Shown: positions 31,835-39,964, counted from the stretch's first letter. The stretch is DNA of 64,000 nt from Frondihabitans sp. PhB188 (GCF_003752365.1 NZ_RJUO01000004.1:100355-164354); one strand, 5' to 3'. Notes: generated by a model from the letters alone, not told the origin. Made by a program: numbers and translations.

Positions 31835-31874
31835 CAGGTTGGCTGAGAGGCCAGCAGGTTGGCTGAGAGGCCGA
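31835..31874 (+). repeat. 20-bp tandem duplication upstream of tRNA-Leu
   Basis: CAGGTTGGCTGAGAGGCC occurs at 31835-31852 and again at 31855-31872, in two 20-bp units ending five bases before the tRNA. It may be a local slippage duplication in the promoter or leader. Confidence 0.85.
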
Positions 31875-31879
31875 CGCTG

Positions 31880-31966
31880 GCGCGAGTGGCGGAATAGGCA
31901 GACGCGCACGGTTCAGGTCCGTGTGCCCGAAAGGGCGTGGGGGTTCAACTCCCCCCTCGCGCACCA
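31880..31966 (+). tRNA. tRNA-Leu (anticodon CAG), CCA encoded
   Basis: A class II tRNA with a long variable arm (TGCCCGAAAGGGCGT). The acceptor stem is GCGCGAG/CTCGCGC. The anticodon loop TTCAGGT sits in the stem CACGG/CCGTG. The sequence ends ACCA, so the CCA tail (31964-31966) is encoded. Confidence 0.96.
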
Positions 31967-31983
31967 GCAAGCAGTCTCCGAGT

Positions 31984-32010
31984 GCCCCGTTCGTCTTCGA
32001 TGAGCGGGGC
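31984..32010 (+). terminator. Hairpin after tRNA-Leu
   Basis: A stem of about ten pairs (GCCCCGTTCG with TGAGCGGGGC, including G-U pairs) around TCTTCGA, followed by a pyrimidine-rich run TCTCTCTGTC. It fits a terminator for the tRNA. Confidence 0.6.
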
Positions 32011-32061
32011 TCTCTCTGTCTGCGGAGATCCCGCGACGGCGTCGCTCGGCGACCCGCAGCC

Positions 32062-33297
32062 TCAGGCCGCAGGCCAGGTCAGGGTCACTGCGGTGCCCTC
32101 GCCCGGCGTCGAGTCGATCGACGCACGCCCGCCGACGTTGGCGACGCGCTCGATGATCGACACCCGTACGCCGAGGCGGCCCGGCGTCATGGTGGCGGTG
32201 TCGAAGCCCAGGCCGTCGTCGGTGACGCCGACGGTGAGCACCTCGTCGCGCCACTGGATGTGCACGTTGCGGGTCACGACGCCTGGGCCGGCGTGCTGGA
32301 TGCTGTTCGTCAGGGCCTGCATGACGGCCGAGAAGAAGGCCTCGACGACGCTGCCCGGGATCGAGTAGTCCTTCAGCCCCTCGCTGCTGAACCCGGCGGT
32401 GATGCCGAGCTCCTCGCACGCCGCGGCGAACCGGGCCCGGAGCTGGTCGAGGGGCACGAGGTCGTCGATGGTCGTGGGCAGTGCCCCGGCCGAGGCTACC
32501 TCGGTCAGGGCGTGCTTCGCCATGGCGACGGCCAGATGGCGCTCCTCGGGGGAGTGCGCACGCGCCGCCGTGAGAAACGTGGTGAGCACGCTGTCATGCA
32601 GGATCGAATCCACCTGCACGCGCTCGAGCTCGGTGCGATGCTCTCGGACGGCGTGCGCGTACTTGCGCGTGGCGGTCCCGTGCGCGGAGTCGACGGCGGC
32701 CGATGCGCGGCGGAACATGCCGATCAGCAGCAGCACGACGAGACCCAGCATGAGGCCGTACCCGGCCTCGGCGATGGACTGCAGGAACGGCCTGCCGCCG
32801 CCGGCCGGAGTCTCGCGGACGATGATGTAGGCGACGTAGACCATGGCCATGTAGGCGATCGCGAGCACTCGCGGGAACGCGAATGCGGCGGCGGCGAAGG
32901 CGATCGTCGAGAGCGGGCTCGGCCAGGGGGCGGTCGGCGCCACCCGCGCGGGGTCGGAGGCGAAGAAGGGCCAGGACACGGTGACGATCAGGTAGACGGC
33001 GCTGGCAGTTCCTGCCGCGGTCTTCGCATGTCGCCCGGTGAGACCGGCGATCACCGTCGCGCTCAGGCTGCCGAAGACGGCGAATCCGATGCACCAGGCC
33101 CAGACCTGGTTCATGGCCGGCTGGCCGCGGAATGCCTCCGGCACGGCGACCGCCCCGAAGACGAGGCAGTACAGGGCGAGGCTTCGAGCGATGACCTTCT
33201 CGACGAGAGCGGAGCTGATCAGGTACTTCTGTCGGCGGCCGGCTCGGAGCGTGCCGACGAGATCGGGCAGGGCGGGGCGCGTGCGGAGAAGCGGCAC
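32062..33297 (-). CDS. Orphan sensor histidine kinase (NarL-class ATPase core)
   Basis: A 411-residue membrane kinase with about six membrane segments in residues 35-210, a dimerisation helix with LHDSVLTTFL (His in the HD-type box), and a HATPase domain with ALTNSIQHAG, DDGLGFD and GTAVTLTWPAA. This architecture belongs to kinases that pair with LuxR-type regulators, but no regulator is adjacent. GTG at 33297 has AGGGAG 5 nt upstream and is preferred over GTG at 33345. Confidence 0.85.
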   Translation of the reverse strand: MPLLRTRPALPDLVGTLRAGRRQKYLISSALVEKVIARSLALYCLVFGAVAVPEAFRGQPAMNQVWAWCIGFAVFGSLSATVIAGLTGRHAKTAAGTASAVYLIVTVSWPFFASDPARVAPTAPWPSPLSTIAFAAAAFAFPRVLAIAYMAMVYVAYIIVRETPAGGGRPFLQSIAEAGYGLMLGLVVLLLIGMFRRASAAVDSAHGTATRKYAHAVREHRTELERVQVDSILHDSVLTTFLTAARAHSPEERHLAVAMAKHALTEVASAGALPTTIDDLVPLDQLRARFAAACEELGITAGFSSEGLKDYSIPGSVVEAFFSAVMQALTNSIQHAGPGVVTRNVHIQWRDEVLTVGVTDDGLGFDTATMTPGRLGVRVSIIERVANVGGRASIDSTPGEGTAVTLTWPAA

Positions 33298-33484
33298 GGT
33301 GACTCCCTGACGACGGTGCGACGAACCGGCCGAATGGGCGGTCACCCTTGTCTACCGTTGTCATAACGATCGGTCGACCCTCAGAACTGGGGGCAGTCGC
33401 CTGCGGCCTCGACCGGGGAGAATTTCAGCGCGCGTCACGAACCGTGCCTGCTGATCAGCCTCGTCACCCTGAGGCACCCCGACT

Positions 33485-34240
33485 ATGACATCTCTCCTCT
33501 CACGCCTCGCCTTCCGTTTCGCCCGGCCGATCCTGCGTCTGCACTTCTGGCTCTACAGCCGGAATGTCGACCGCGCGTTCTTCCCCGAGGACGAACCCGA
33601 GGGTGTCGTCGGGGGGCCCGATCCCGAGCGCATCCTGTTCGTGGGCGATATCGCCGTCGCCGGCTACGGCGTCCTCCGTCACGGGATGAGCGCCGCTTCG
33701 TACACGGCGGCGGCCATCGGGCAGCGCACCGGCCGGGGTGTCACCTGGTCGACCCTGACCGCCTTCGACCTCACAGCGCATCGGGTGGCGACCCTGCCGT
33801 GCCACGACACGTACGACTTCTCGCGCGTCGTGTTCATGATCGGCATCCCCGACGTGCTCCTCGCCACCGACGCGGGCGCCTGGGGCCGCGACCTGCGCAC
33901 CGTCTTCGCCCGCGCGCGGGAGTCGTTCGGCCCCGACACGCAGATCGTCTTCGCCGGCATCCCGCCCATGCACGAGTTCCAGCCCATCCCGCGGCTGGCG
34001 CGCCTGCTCATCAAGGAGCGGATCGACCAGCTCAACGCCACCGCCATGGCCGTCCTCGAGGAGGACCGCTCGGACGCGGGCAGCGTGTTCGTGGTCACTC
34101 CGGACTGGCGCGAGGGGCACGCCTACGTGCAGGAGAGCTTCTCGTGGAAGAAGCTGCACCACCTGTGGGGGACGACCATCGGGTCGGCTGCCGCCGGCTC
34201 GTCACGGTCGCCGGTCGGCGGGGCTCCCATCGCGGCGTGA
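33485..34240 (+). CDS. SGNH-hydrolase-like protein, catalytic residues not conserved
   Basis: A 251-residue protein with an SGNH-like beta-alpha pattern: ILFVGDIAVAGYGVL (block I), VVFMIGIPDVLL (block III) and IVFAGIPPMHEFQPIP. In active GDSL/SGNH esterases, block I reads GDS and block III GxND. Here they read GDI and GIPD, so the Ser nucleophile and Asn are missing. It may be a non-catalytic binding protein. No signal peptide is clear. I rate fold assignment as moderate and the loss of the motif as directly visible. Confidence 0.6.
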   Translation: MTSLLSRLAFRFARPILRLHFWLYSRNVDRAFFPEDEPEGVVGGPDPERILFVGDIAVAGYGVLRHGMSAASYTAAAIGQRTGRGVTWSTLTAFDLTAHRVATLPCHDTYDFSRVVFMIGIPDVLLATDAGAWGRDLRTVFARARESFGPDTQIVFAGIPPMHEFQPIPRLARLLIKERIDQLNATAMAVLEEDRSDAGSVFVVTPDWREGHAYVQESFSWKKLHHLWGTTIGSAAAGSSRSPVGGAPIAA

Positions 34241-34256
34241 CCGCGCCGGTGACGAC

Positions 34257-34513
34257 TCACACCTGGAGCTGCCACCCGACCATGAAGCCGGCCGTGACCC
34301 CGATCGCGACGAAGACCAGGCTGACCACGGTCCCGGCTATGGCGAGTCCTCTTCCGCGCTCGCCGGTCCGGGAGGTGCTGCGCAGAGCGATCAGGGAGAC
34401 CACGAGACCGGCTGGCAGAAGACGAACGCCAGGACGAAGCCGATCACCGCGAGAGCGTTGAGCGGTACTGTCGACGCCAGGGAAGGCGTTCGGGTCGTGC
34501 TCGAATTCGTCAT
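34257..34513 (-). pseudogene. DUF4190-like membrane protein gene broken by a 1-nt frameshift
   Basis: ATG at 34513, with AAGGA upstream, opens a frame reading MTNSSTTRTPSLASTVPLNA, then LAVIGFVLAFVF. It then runs into a stop at 34391. Shifting frame near 34417-34424 continues as LPAGLVVSLIALRSTSR, then GRGLAIAGTVVSLVFVAIGV, ending at a stop at 34257. Together these make a normal two-helix DUF4190 protein of about 85 residues. One lost base explains it. It may be a real pseudogene or a sequencing error. Confidence 0.82.
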
Positions 34514-34547
34514 GGCCTCGGGTGTCCTTCCGACCGGGTGAATCGCC

Positions 34548-34910
34548 TCAGGCTAAGCCGCTCACGGCTGATGCGCCAGCCTCCTCGACCAGGCGCACCT
34601 TCACGTTGACAGCGACCTCGCCCCGAATCGACGGCTCTGCCCCCAGCCGCTCGAGAAGCAGCTCGCCCACCCGCCGGAGCGTCTCGGTGGCGGGTCTCTC
34701 GCCGGCAGTGGAGATGTGCGCGCTGACCGTCGTGAAGTCGTCGGCCCGGTCGATGTCGACGAGCACGTCCGGGACGCGCAGGGCGAGCCGCACGGCCACC
34801 GCCCCGGCGGCAGCCTCGAGGATCGGCTGCGCCGGGTAGACGCCCGAGACCCCCTCCGTCGCTCGGATGGCCGCCGTCAGCTGGCGGGAGAGCTCGGTGT
34901 CATCGGTCAT
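34548..34910 (-). CDS. Asp23/Gls24-like protein (short)
   Basis: A 120-residue protein, MTDDTELSRQLTAAIRATEG, resembling a degenerate Asp23/Gls24 domain: GVSGVYPAQPILEAAAGAVA, then VLVDIDRADDFTTVSAHIST and a C-terminal VAVNVKVRLVEE strand. I chose ATG at 34910, which has GGAGG about 11 nt upstream; ATG at 34937 lacks one. The gene overlaps the upstream Asp23 gene by 11 nt and completes the sigma-Asp23-Asp23 operon. Confidence 0.75.
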   Translation of the reverse strand: MTDDTELSRQLTAAIRATEGVSGVYPAQPILEAAAGAVAVRLALRVPDVLVDIDRADDFTTVSAHISTAGERPATETLRRVGELLLERLGAEPSIRGEVAVNVKVRLVEEAGASAVSGLA

Positions 34911-35499
34911 CGGTGCGGTCCCCTCCCGGGTAGACATCGTCGATCGTGACGTCGATCTGGCCGATGACGAGCTCGGTGTGCTCCGCCAGCGCGCGTGTGA
35001 TGCGCTCGCGAAGCCTGTCGGCCGTCTCGGCCACGGACATCCCGTACTCGAGGCCGGCCGTCACGTCGATGCGGATGGGCGCTCCGGGCGTCGTCACGTC
35101 TCCGTCCAGCACGCACCGGCCCATGATCACGCCGCCCATGGTGTCGCCGGCGCGGCGGATGACGCCTCGGACGGCCGCCTCGGTGAGTGCGAGCCGGAGC
35201 ACGGGGTTCGGATGCCCGACGGGGATGTCCCTCCCGGATCGGATCTCGGTCTTGATGGTGTCGAGGAGTCCTGAGATCCAGGCATCGTCGCGGGCAGGAT
35301 CGCGCCCGGACTCGTGCTCCAGCGCAGTGCGGGCGAGTTCCTGCATCCGGGTCATCCCCACGAGGGCGAGACGGCAGGCTGCGGAGGTCTCGATCGAGGG
35401 GTCGTACGGCGTGCGGCCTCGGTCGAGGTAGTCGCCGAGCTCTTCCATCGTGTGGCCGTCGAGGTCGTCTTCCGGCACGGAGGTAGCGTCGAATGTCAT
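34900..35499 (-). CDS. Asp23/Gls24 envelope-stress protein with N-terminal helical domain
   Basis: A 199-residue protein. The N-terminal half (DLDGHTMEELGDYLDRGRTP, then SAACRLALVGMTRMQELA) is helical and unlike the Asp23 core. The C-terminal half is an Asp23/Gls24 domain ending VIGQIDVTIDDVYPG. ATG at 35499 overlaps the sigma-factor stop by 4 nt and has GGAGG 7 nt upstream. The tight coupling and the helical N-terminal module suggest it may regulate that sigma factor, which is inference. Confidence 0.85.
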   Translation of the reverse strand: MTFDATSVPEDDLDGHTMEELGDYLDRGRTPYDPSIETSAACRLALVGMTRMQELARTALEHESGRDPARDDAWISGLLDTIKTEIRSGRDIPVGHPNPVLRLALTEAAVRGVIRRAGDTMGGVIMGRCVLDGDVTTPGAPIRIDVTAGLEYGMSVAETADRLRERITRALAEHTELVIGQIDVTIDDVYPGGDRTDDR

Positions 35500-36110
35500 C
35501 GCCATGCCTCCATTTCGTGGAGAACGAATCGTCGGGCGCGAGCCAGGAGGCCCCGCACGGTGGAGACCGGGATCTCGAGTGCGTCCGAGATCTCCTGGTA
35601 GCTGTAGCCGGCGGTCTCTCGTAGTAGCCAACACCGTCGCTGATCCGCGGGGAGTCTGTCGAGAGCCTCCCACACGGCGTCGAGCTGCAGGCGGGTCTCG
35701 ACGATCTTCTCGGGAGAGCGGGATTCGTGAGCCGGGGGGTTCACCTGGTCGATGTCGTCGTGATCGCGACGGACGCGGATCCTGTCGATCGCCTTGCGGG
35801 TGACGATGCGCATGAGCCAGTTGCGGACATGCGCGGGACTGTCGAGCTCGGCGATCTGCCGCCAGCCGGTCAGGAACGACTCCTGGACGACGTCGTCCGA
35901 CTCGATGTCGGAGCCGAGGAGCTTGGCGGAGTACACCCGCATGAGGGGCCCGTGTCGACGCGCGAGCATCTCGAACGCGTGCACGTCGCCGTCGGCGGCT
36001 CGCGCGGCGAGAGTCGCGTCAGCAGCCTCCGACAGCGGATCGAGGTCGACGATGACGGCCTCCCTGATCGATCGAACGTGCGGCCGGATCGGCCTCCACC
36101 TGACTACCAC
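35496..36110 (-). CDS. RNA polymerase sigma factor, ECF-like (region 2 and region 4)
   Basis: A sigma-70 family factor of about 185-204 residues. Region 2 is seen in MRVYSAKLLGSDIESDDVVQ, ESFLTGW and SPAHVRNWLMRIVTRKAIDR. Region 4 is seen in ALDRLPADQRRCWLLRETAG, YSYQEISDALEIPVSTVRGL. The start is uncertain. GTG at 36110 is the nearest canonical start, but the only strong ribosome-binding site (AGGGAGG) lies downstream, 5 nt before an in-frame ATC at 36053 where family alignment expects the N-terminus (VDLDPLSEA). It heads an operon with two Asp23-like genes. Confidence 0.85.
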   Translation of the reverse strand: MVVRWRPIRPHVRSIREAVIVDLDPLSEAADATLAARAADGDVHAFEMLARRHGPLMRVYSAKLLGSDIESDDVVQESFLTGWRQIAELDSPAHVRNWLMRIVTRKAIDRIRVRRDHDDIDQVNPPAHESRSPEKIVETRLQLDAVWEALDRLPADQRRCWLLRETAGYSYQEISDALEIPVSTVRGLLARARRFVLHEMEAWR

Positions 36111-36350
36111 CAACCTTGCACGCCGCACCAGCTGTTGGCCCGGAACCGACCCGAGACCGATCGGGCACCCAGCGAAGCCGTGCTTCTGCCCTCGTTCTGG
36201 GGGCGACGGCCGGCCCTTCGCGTCGAAAGCGAACTCCGAACATCTCATCAGACGGGTTTGTGACATTCGGTCCACTCATCTCGTCCTAACTCCTGACGGG
36301 CGGTCCATCGCCCAGTGAGACCGATCGCATGCCGCGGGAGGAGGAGAGAA

Positions 36351-37415
36351 GTGAGCACCACCCCCGCCACTGATGCGAGGTCGCAGGACCCCGATCCGAT
36401 CTCGTCGCTGGTCGACGCGCCCCTGGCCCGCTTCGAGGTATCGGGGCGGAGCGCCGCCGAGGCCGCCCGTCTGTCGGAGCGCGCGTACGGAGGTGCGAGA
36501 TTCACCGCCCTGGAGCCGGACGAGCCCTTCTCGTTTCGCTTCGCATCTCTCGGCGACGAGAACGTCAGCCTCCGCCTGTCGAGCCTGTCCGGCACTCTGG
36601 TCGGCGAGATCGGTCGGCTCGACGACTACGTCGCCACCTGGTTCCGTCAGGGCGGCGGCAGGATCGCGACCACCCGGGAGACCCTCGACCTCCGTCCCGG
36701 AGGTCTCGCCGTGCTCCCCTCCTCCGAGAGCTTCCGGTTCGAGACCGGGCCCGGCCTGCAGAACCTCGTGCACGTGGCGAGACCCTTCCTCGAGAGGATC
36801 GCGACCGAGCGTCACGGCGGCCCTGAGCAGCCCCTCGCGTTCCGGCACCAGGTCAGGCCCAGCGAAAGCGGCCTCGCGCAGTGGCGGCAGACCATGTCGG
36901 CGGCCTCGCCCGTCATCACCGACGCCGACGCGCCGCCACTGATCCGCATGGAGTCCAACCTCGCCGTAGCGCGAACGCTTCTGGACGTCTTCTCCTGGCA
37001 CACGCATCACGTCCCGGCGGCGCTCCTGACACCGCGCCTCGCGAAGGTGCGGGCGACCGTGGAGTTCCTCCACGAGAACGCGCACCTGCCGATCACGCCG
37101 GCTGATGCCGCGTCGGCGGTCGGTTTGAACACGCGGTCCATGCAGAACTCGTTCCAGCGCCACCTCGAGATGTCGCCCACGGAGTACCTCCGTCGAGTGC
37201 GTCTCGACAGGGTGCGCCGGGACCTCCTCGAGCACACCCCGAAGACGGCGACGGTCAACGATCTCGCGCGCGCCTGGGGGTTCGGCAACCTGGGTCGATT
37301 CGCGTCGTCGTATCAGGCTCGCTTCGGGGAGAAACCGAACGAGACACTCCGGCGAGGGCGGCCTTCGGGAGTCCCTCCGCTGGCCGGAAACCGATCCGAA
37401 CTGACGGTTTTCTGA
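36351..37415 (+). CDS. AraC-family transcriptional regulator
   Basis: A 354-residue regulator. The N-terminal 230 residues form a cupin-like sensing domain (AraC_binding_2 type). The C-terminal double helix-turn-helix shows ITPADAASAVGLNTRSMQNS, then FQRHLEMSPTEYLRRVRLDR and ATVNDLARAWGFGNLGRFAS. GTG at 36351 has GGAGGAGAGAA directly upstream. It is divergent from the sigma factor and precedes the long stress series on the same strand, a possible target. Confidence 0.93.
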   Translation: MSTTPATDARSQDPDPISSLVDAPLARFEVSGRSAAEAARLSERAYGGARFTALEPDEPFSFRFASLGDENVSLRLSSLSGTLVGEIGRLDDYVATWFRQGGGRIATTRETLDLRPGGLAVLPSSESFRFETGPGLQNLVHVARPFLERIATERHGGPEQPLAFRHQVRPSESGLAQWRQTMSAASPVITDADAPPLIRMESNLAVARTLLDVFSWHTHHVPAALLTPRLAKVRATVEFLHENAHLPITPADAASAVGLNTRSMQNSFQRHLEMSPTEYLRRVRLDRVRRDLLEHTPKTATVNDLARAWGFGNLGRFASSYQARFGEKPNETLRRGRPSGVPPLAGNRSELTVF

Positions 37416-37432
37416 AGATTTTCTGGACGCCC

Positions 37433-37445
37433 ATGACGAAGTCAT
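37433..37445. promoter_or_regulatory. Short inverted repeat upstream of the Asp23 series
   Basis: ATGAC-GAA-GTCAT lies 93 bp before the Asp23 start, with a further half-site-like GTCA at about 37448. It could be an operator for the adjacent AraC regulator. Weak evidence. Confidence 0.3.
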
Positions 37446-37537
37446 TAGTCAATGCGTCTGAATGATGTGCCCCACGAACTCGGGTGCAGCTCTCCGGGTC
37501 CCGGGTAGCACGACAACAAATATCAAGGAGAAAGCAA

Positions 37538-37984
37538 ATGACGAACGTCACCCCCACCACGTCCAGCTCCGTCGCCAAGACCACCCCCGCCTCGGGAACC
37601 GCGACCGGCAAGAACACGATCGCCGAGGGCGTCGTCGAGAAGGTCGCCGGCATCGCCGCCCGCGAGGTGCCCGGCGTGCACGACCTCGGCAACGGTGCCG
37701 CTCGTGCCATCGGCGCGATCCGCTCCGCGATCAACCAGCAGGACCGCGGCCAGGGCATCAAGGTCGAGGTCGGCGAGAAGCAGGTCGCCGCTGACATCGT
37801 CGTCGTCGCCGAGTACCCGGTCGAGCTGCAGAAGCTCGCCGACAGCGTCCGCGCCAGCGTCACCGAGGCCATCTCGACCGTCGTCGGCATGGAGGTCACC
37901 GAGGTCAACGTCACCGTCTCCGACGTCTTCATCCCGTCGGACGACGAGGACAACGACACCGAGACCGAGAGCCGCGTCAAGTGA
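37538..37984 (+). CDS. Asp23/Gls24 family envelope stress protein
   Basis: A 148-residue protein with the full Asp23/Gls24 signature: NTIAEGVVEKVAGIAAREVP, GVHDL, then ADIVVVAEYPVELQKLADSV and EVTEVNVTVSDVFIP. Ser/Thr-rich start and acidic tail flank it. ATG at 37538 has AAGGAGA upstream. It leads a plus-strand operon in which the next four genes overlap by 1-4 nt. Asp23 in staphylococci is a membrane-tethered cell-envelope stress protein anchored by AmaP. Confidence 0.94.
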   Translation: MTNVTPTTSSSVAKTTPASGTATGKNTIAEGVVEKVAGIAAREVPGVHDLGNGAARAIGAIRSAINQQDRGQGIKVEVGEKQVAADIVVVAEYPVELQKLADSVRASVTEAISTVVGMEVTEVNVTVSDVFIPSDDEDNDTETESRVK

Positions 37985-38169
37985 CCTCCACTACCAAGGG
38001 AATGCTGATCGGCGCCGTGCTCGCGCTGACGGCAGTCGCATTCGGATTCTGGGCCATGATCCTGGTCGCTGTCGCGATCGTGATCGGCTGGGGTGTGGGC
38101 CGGGTCGTCGAGGGAAAGCTCGACGTGAAGTCCCTGTCTGACGCCCTCCGCGGGCGGCGGTCCTCGTGA
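37981..38169 (+). CDS. DUF2273-like small membrane protein
   Basis: A 62-residue protein with a two-part hydrophobic stretch (MLIGAVLALTAVAFGFWAMI, LVAVAIVIGWGVG) and a basic C-terminus (SDALRGRRSS). It matches the DUF2273 partner commonly found next to Asp23/AmaP genes. The GTG start overlaps the Asp23 stop by 4 nt. Confidence 0.85.
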   Translation: MTSTTKGMLIGAVLALTAVAFGFWAMILVAVAIVIGWGVGRVVEGKLDVKSLSDALRGRRSS

Positions 38170-38549
38170 CCGCGGCGGTGATGGCCGACTCCGTGCCAGT
38201 CGACGCCGCGGCCGCCCGCGGCCTCCATGGCCGCACGAAGATCACCTCGCGCGCAGTGCGCCGGGTCGTGTCGGCCGTCACCGCGGACGCTCTCAGCGTC
38301 AGCGCCTCCGACGTGTCGGTGGAACTCGCCGACCACGACGGCTCACTGACCGTGATCGCGAAGACGCCGATCCACGTCAGTCCGCTGGGCGACGTCGGGC
38401 GTCGTTCGAGCGGCACCCTGCTGGAACGCCTGACGGCCGCCCAGACCACCATCCGCGACCGCTGCCTGCAGCTGACCGGATCCTCCATCGGCCGGGTCGA
38501 CCTCCGCATCACGGGCGTCGACCTCCGTGAACGAAAGAGACTGTCATGA
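38166..38549 (+). CDS. Asp23/Gls24-related protein, divergent
   Basis: A 127-residue soluble protein. It has a pattern like a reduced Asp23 fold: GRTKITSRAVRRVVSAVTAD, then SVELADHDGSLTVIAKTPIH and a closing strand IGRVDLRITGVDLRE. GTG at 38166 overlaps the previous stop by 4 nt; ATG at 38181 is an alternative start. It ends in a 4-nt overlap with the DUF6286-like gene. Family placement is tentative, operon membership is clear. Confidence 0.75.
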   Translation: MTAAVMADSVPVDAAAARGLHGRTKITSRAVRRVVSAVTADALSVSASDVSVELADHDGSLTVIAKTPIHVSPLGDVGRRSSGTLLERLTAAQTTIRDRCLQLTGSSIGRVDLRITGVDLRERKRLS

Positions 38550-39121
38550 CGACCCCCGGCCTCTACCGCCGCGTCGTGCGACGCGAGACGCATTCGTCTC
38601 GTTCTGGCATCGCCATCGTCCTGGCAGTGCTCCTGATCCTCGTCTTCGCCTGGATCGGCGTCGAGGCTGTCCTCGCAGCACTGAAGCAGCCTGCCCTCCT
38701 GGCCTCGCCGAAAGACGCCGCGGTCACGATCCTCGACGCGGCCAGCGCCCCCGTGGGGCTGCTGACCGCCGCCGGGGCCGTCGTCGCGGTGATCGGGATC
38801 ATCCTGATCATCGTCGCGCTGGCACCCGGTCGCCGCGGCCGCCGCAGTGCGTCGTCTGACCGGACGGCGGCACTCGTCGACGACCGCGTGATCGCGCAGA
38901 GCATCGCCGGAACCGCCAGCTACGCCGGCGACATAGAGCCGGACCAGGTCAAGGTCACGGTCGGCAAGCGCTCCGTCGACGTCGACGTCACCCGTACGTC
39001 GGGGCGCACCGCCGACCTCCGCAGCATCCAGGAAGCCGTCGACGACGAGCTGTCGTCGTACGACTACAGCCCGAGCCTCCGCGGCAAGGTGCGCCTGTCC
39101 AAGGAAGGAACGGTCGCCTGA
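38546..39121 (+). CDS. DUF6286-like membrane protein of the Asp23 operon
   Basis: A 191-residue protein with two membrane segments (IAIVLAVLLILVFAWIGVEA and PVGLLTAAGAVVAVIGIILI). The C-terminal cytoplasmic domain (VKVTVGKRSVDVDVTRTSGR) resembles the Asp23-partner fold in AmaP and DUF6286 proteins. It probably helps tether Asp23-type proteins to the membrane. It overlaps both neighbours by 1-4 nt. Confidence 0.8.
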   Translation: MTTPGLYRRVVRRETHSSRSGIAIVLAVLLILVFAWIGVEAVLAALKQPALLASPKDAAVTILDAASAPVGLLTAAGAVVAVIGIILIIVALAPGRRGRRSASSDRTAALVDDRVIAQSIAGTASYAGDIEPDQVKVTVGKRSVDVDVTRTSGRTADLRSIQEAVDDELSSYDYSPSLRGKVRLSKEGTVA

Positions 39122-39726
39122 TGACCAGCACGAATCGATTCCTCAACCGTCTGCTCGTCTTCGTCGTCGGACTCGTCCTGCTTCTGGCAGGTGGAGCTGT
39201 AGCGGCCGGGGCGCTCCTCGCCGACGTGAAGAAGAACGTCAGCCAGTCGGCGAAGGACGCCACGCAGCCCACGTCGGACGCCCTCTCCGGCGGCCAGCCC
39301 TGGATCCTGTGGGTGACGGCCGTGGCCGCGCTCGTCCTGATCCTGCTGCTCCTGTGGTTCATCTTCCGGCAGGGCCGTGGGCGCACGAACACGCTCCTCG
39401 AGGTCGCCGGCGGCGAAGGCAAGGGCTCGCCCACCGGCGGAACCCTGACCATCGACGCGAAGGTCGCCGAGCAGGTGCTCGAGGAGTCTCTGGCACGCGA
39501 CCCGTCCATCGTGTCGGTCGACGTCAGCGCCTTCGAGGTCAAGAAGGAGAACGTGCTCCGCATCACGGCGCAGACCCGCCGCGGTGTCTCGCCGATCGAG
39601 GTGCGCCGGTCGATCGACCGCGCGGTCGCCGACTGGGACGCCCTCCTCGGAACCGCGACACCCGTCGTGATCCAGATCACCGGCGGGCTCCGCAGCCAGC
39701 TGACCGGCACCAGCCGCGTCGTATAG
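39121..39726 (+). CDS. AmaP-like alkaline-shock membrane anchor
   Basis: A 201-residue protein. Two membrane segments (LLVFVVGLVLLLAGGAVAAG; WILWVTAVAALVLILLLLWF) flank a short outside loop. The cytoplasmic domain includes LTIDAKVAEQVLEESLARDP, SIVSVDVSAFEV and a closing VIQITGGLRSQL. The layout matches AmaP, which holds Asp23 at the membrane. ATG shares one base with the previous stop (TGATG). Confidence 0.83.
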   Translation: MTSTNRFLNRLLVFVVGLVLLLAGGAVAAGALLADVKKNVSQSAKDATQPTSDALSGGQPWILWVTAVAALVLILLLLWFIFRQGRGRTNTLLEVAGGEGKGSPTGGTLTIDAKVAEQVLEESLARDPSIVSVDVSAFEVKKENVLRITAQTRRGVSPIEVRRSIDRAVADWDALLGTATPVVIQITGGLRSQLTGTSRVV

Positions 39727-39783
39727 CACGTCAACCCCACCCACCGACGGCCTCCGGGCCACCACGAGAAGAAGGAAATCACC

Positions 39784-39957
39784 ATGAGTGCAGCAGACAA
39801 GATCAAGGCCGCAGCCGAGACCGTCACCGGCAAGGCCAAGGAGGCCGTCGGCAACGCGACGGACAACGACAAGCTCGTCGCCGAGGGCAAGGCCGACCAG
39901 GTCAAGGGCAAGGGCCGCGACACTGCCGAAGACGTCAAGGACGCGTTCAAGAACTGA
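39784..39957 (+). CDS. CsbD-family stress protein
   Basis: A 57-residue hydrophilic protein: MSAADKIKAAAETVTGKAKE, AVGNATDNDKLVAEGKADQV, ending KGKGRDTAEDVKDAFKN. This is the CsbD signature, a small helical protein under general-stress control in Bacillus. ATG at 39784 has AAGGA upstream. It is the last gene before a strong terminator. Confidence 0.95.
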   Translation: MSAADKIKAAAETVTGKAKEAVGNATDNDKLVAEGKADQVKGKGRDTAEDVKDAFKN

Positions 39958-39964
39958 TCGCTTT

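Noticed and set aside
31835-31874. GGCTGAGAGG resembles the conserved core of a TPP riboswitch, twice
   Set aside because: No other conserved riboswitch helices are present, the two copies are a simple 20-bp tandem duplication, and the downstream element is a tRNA.
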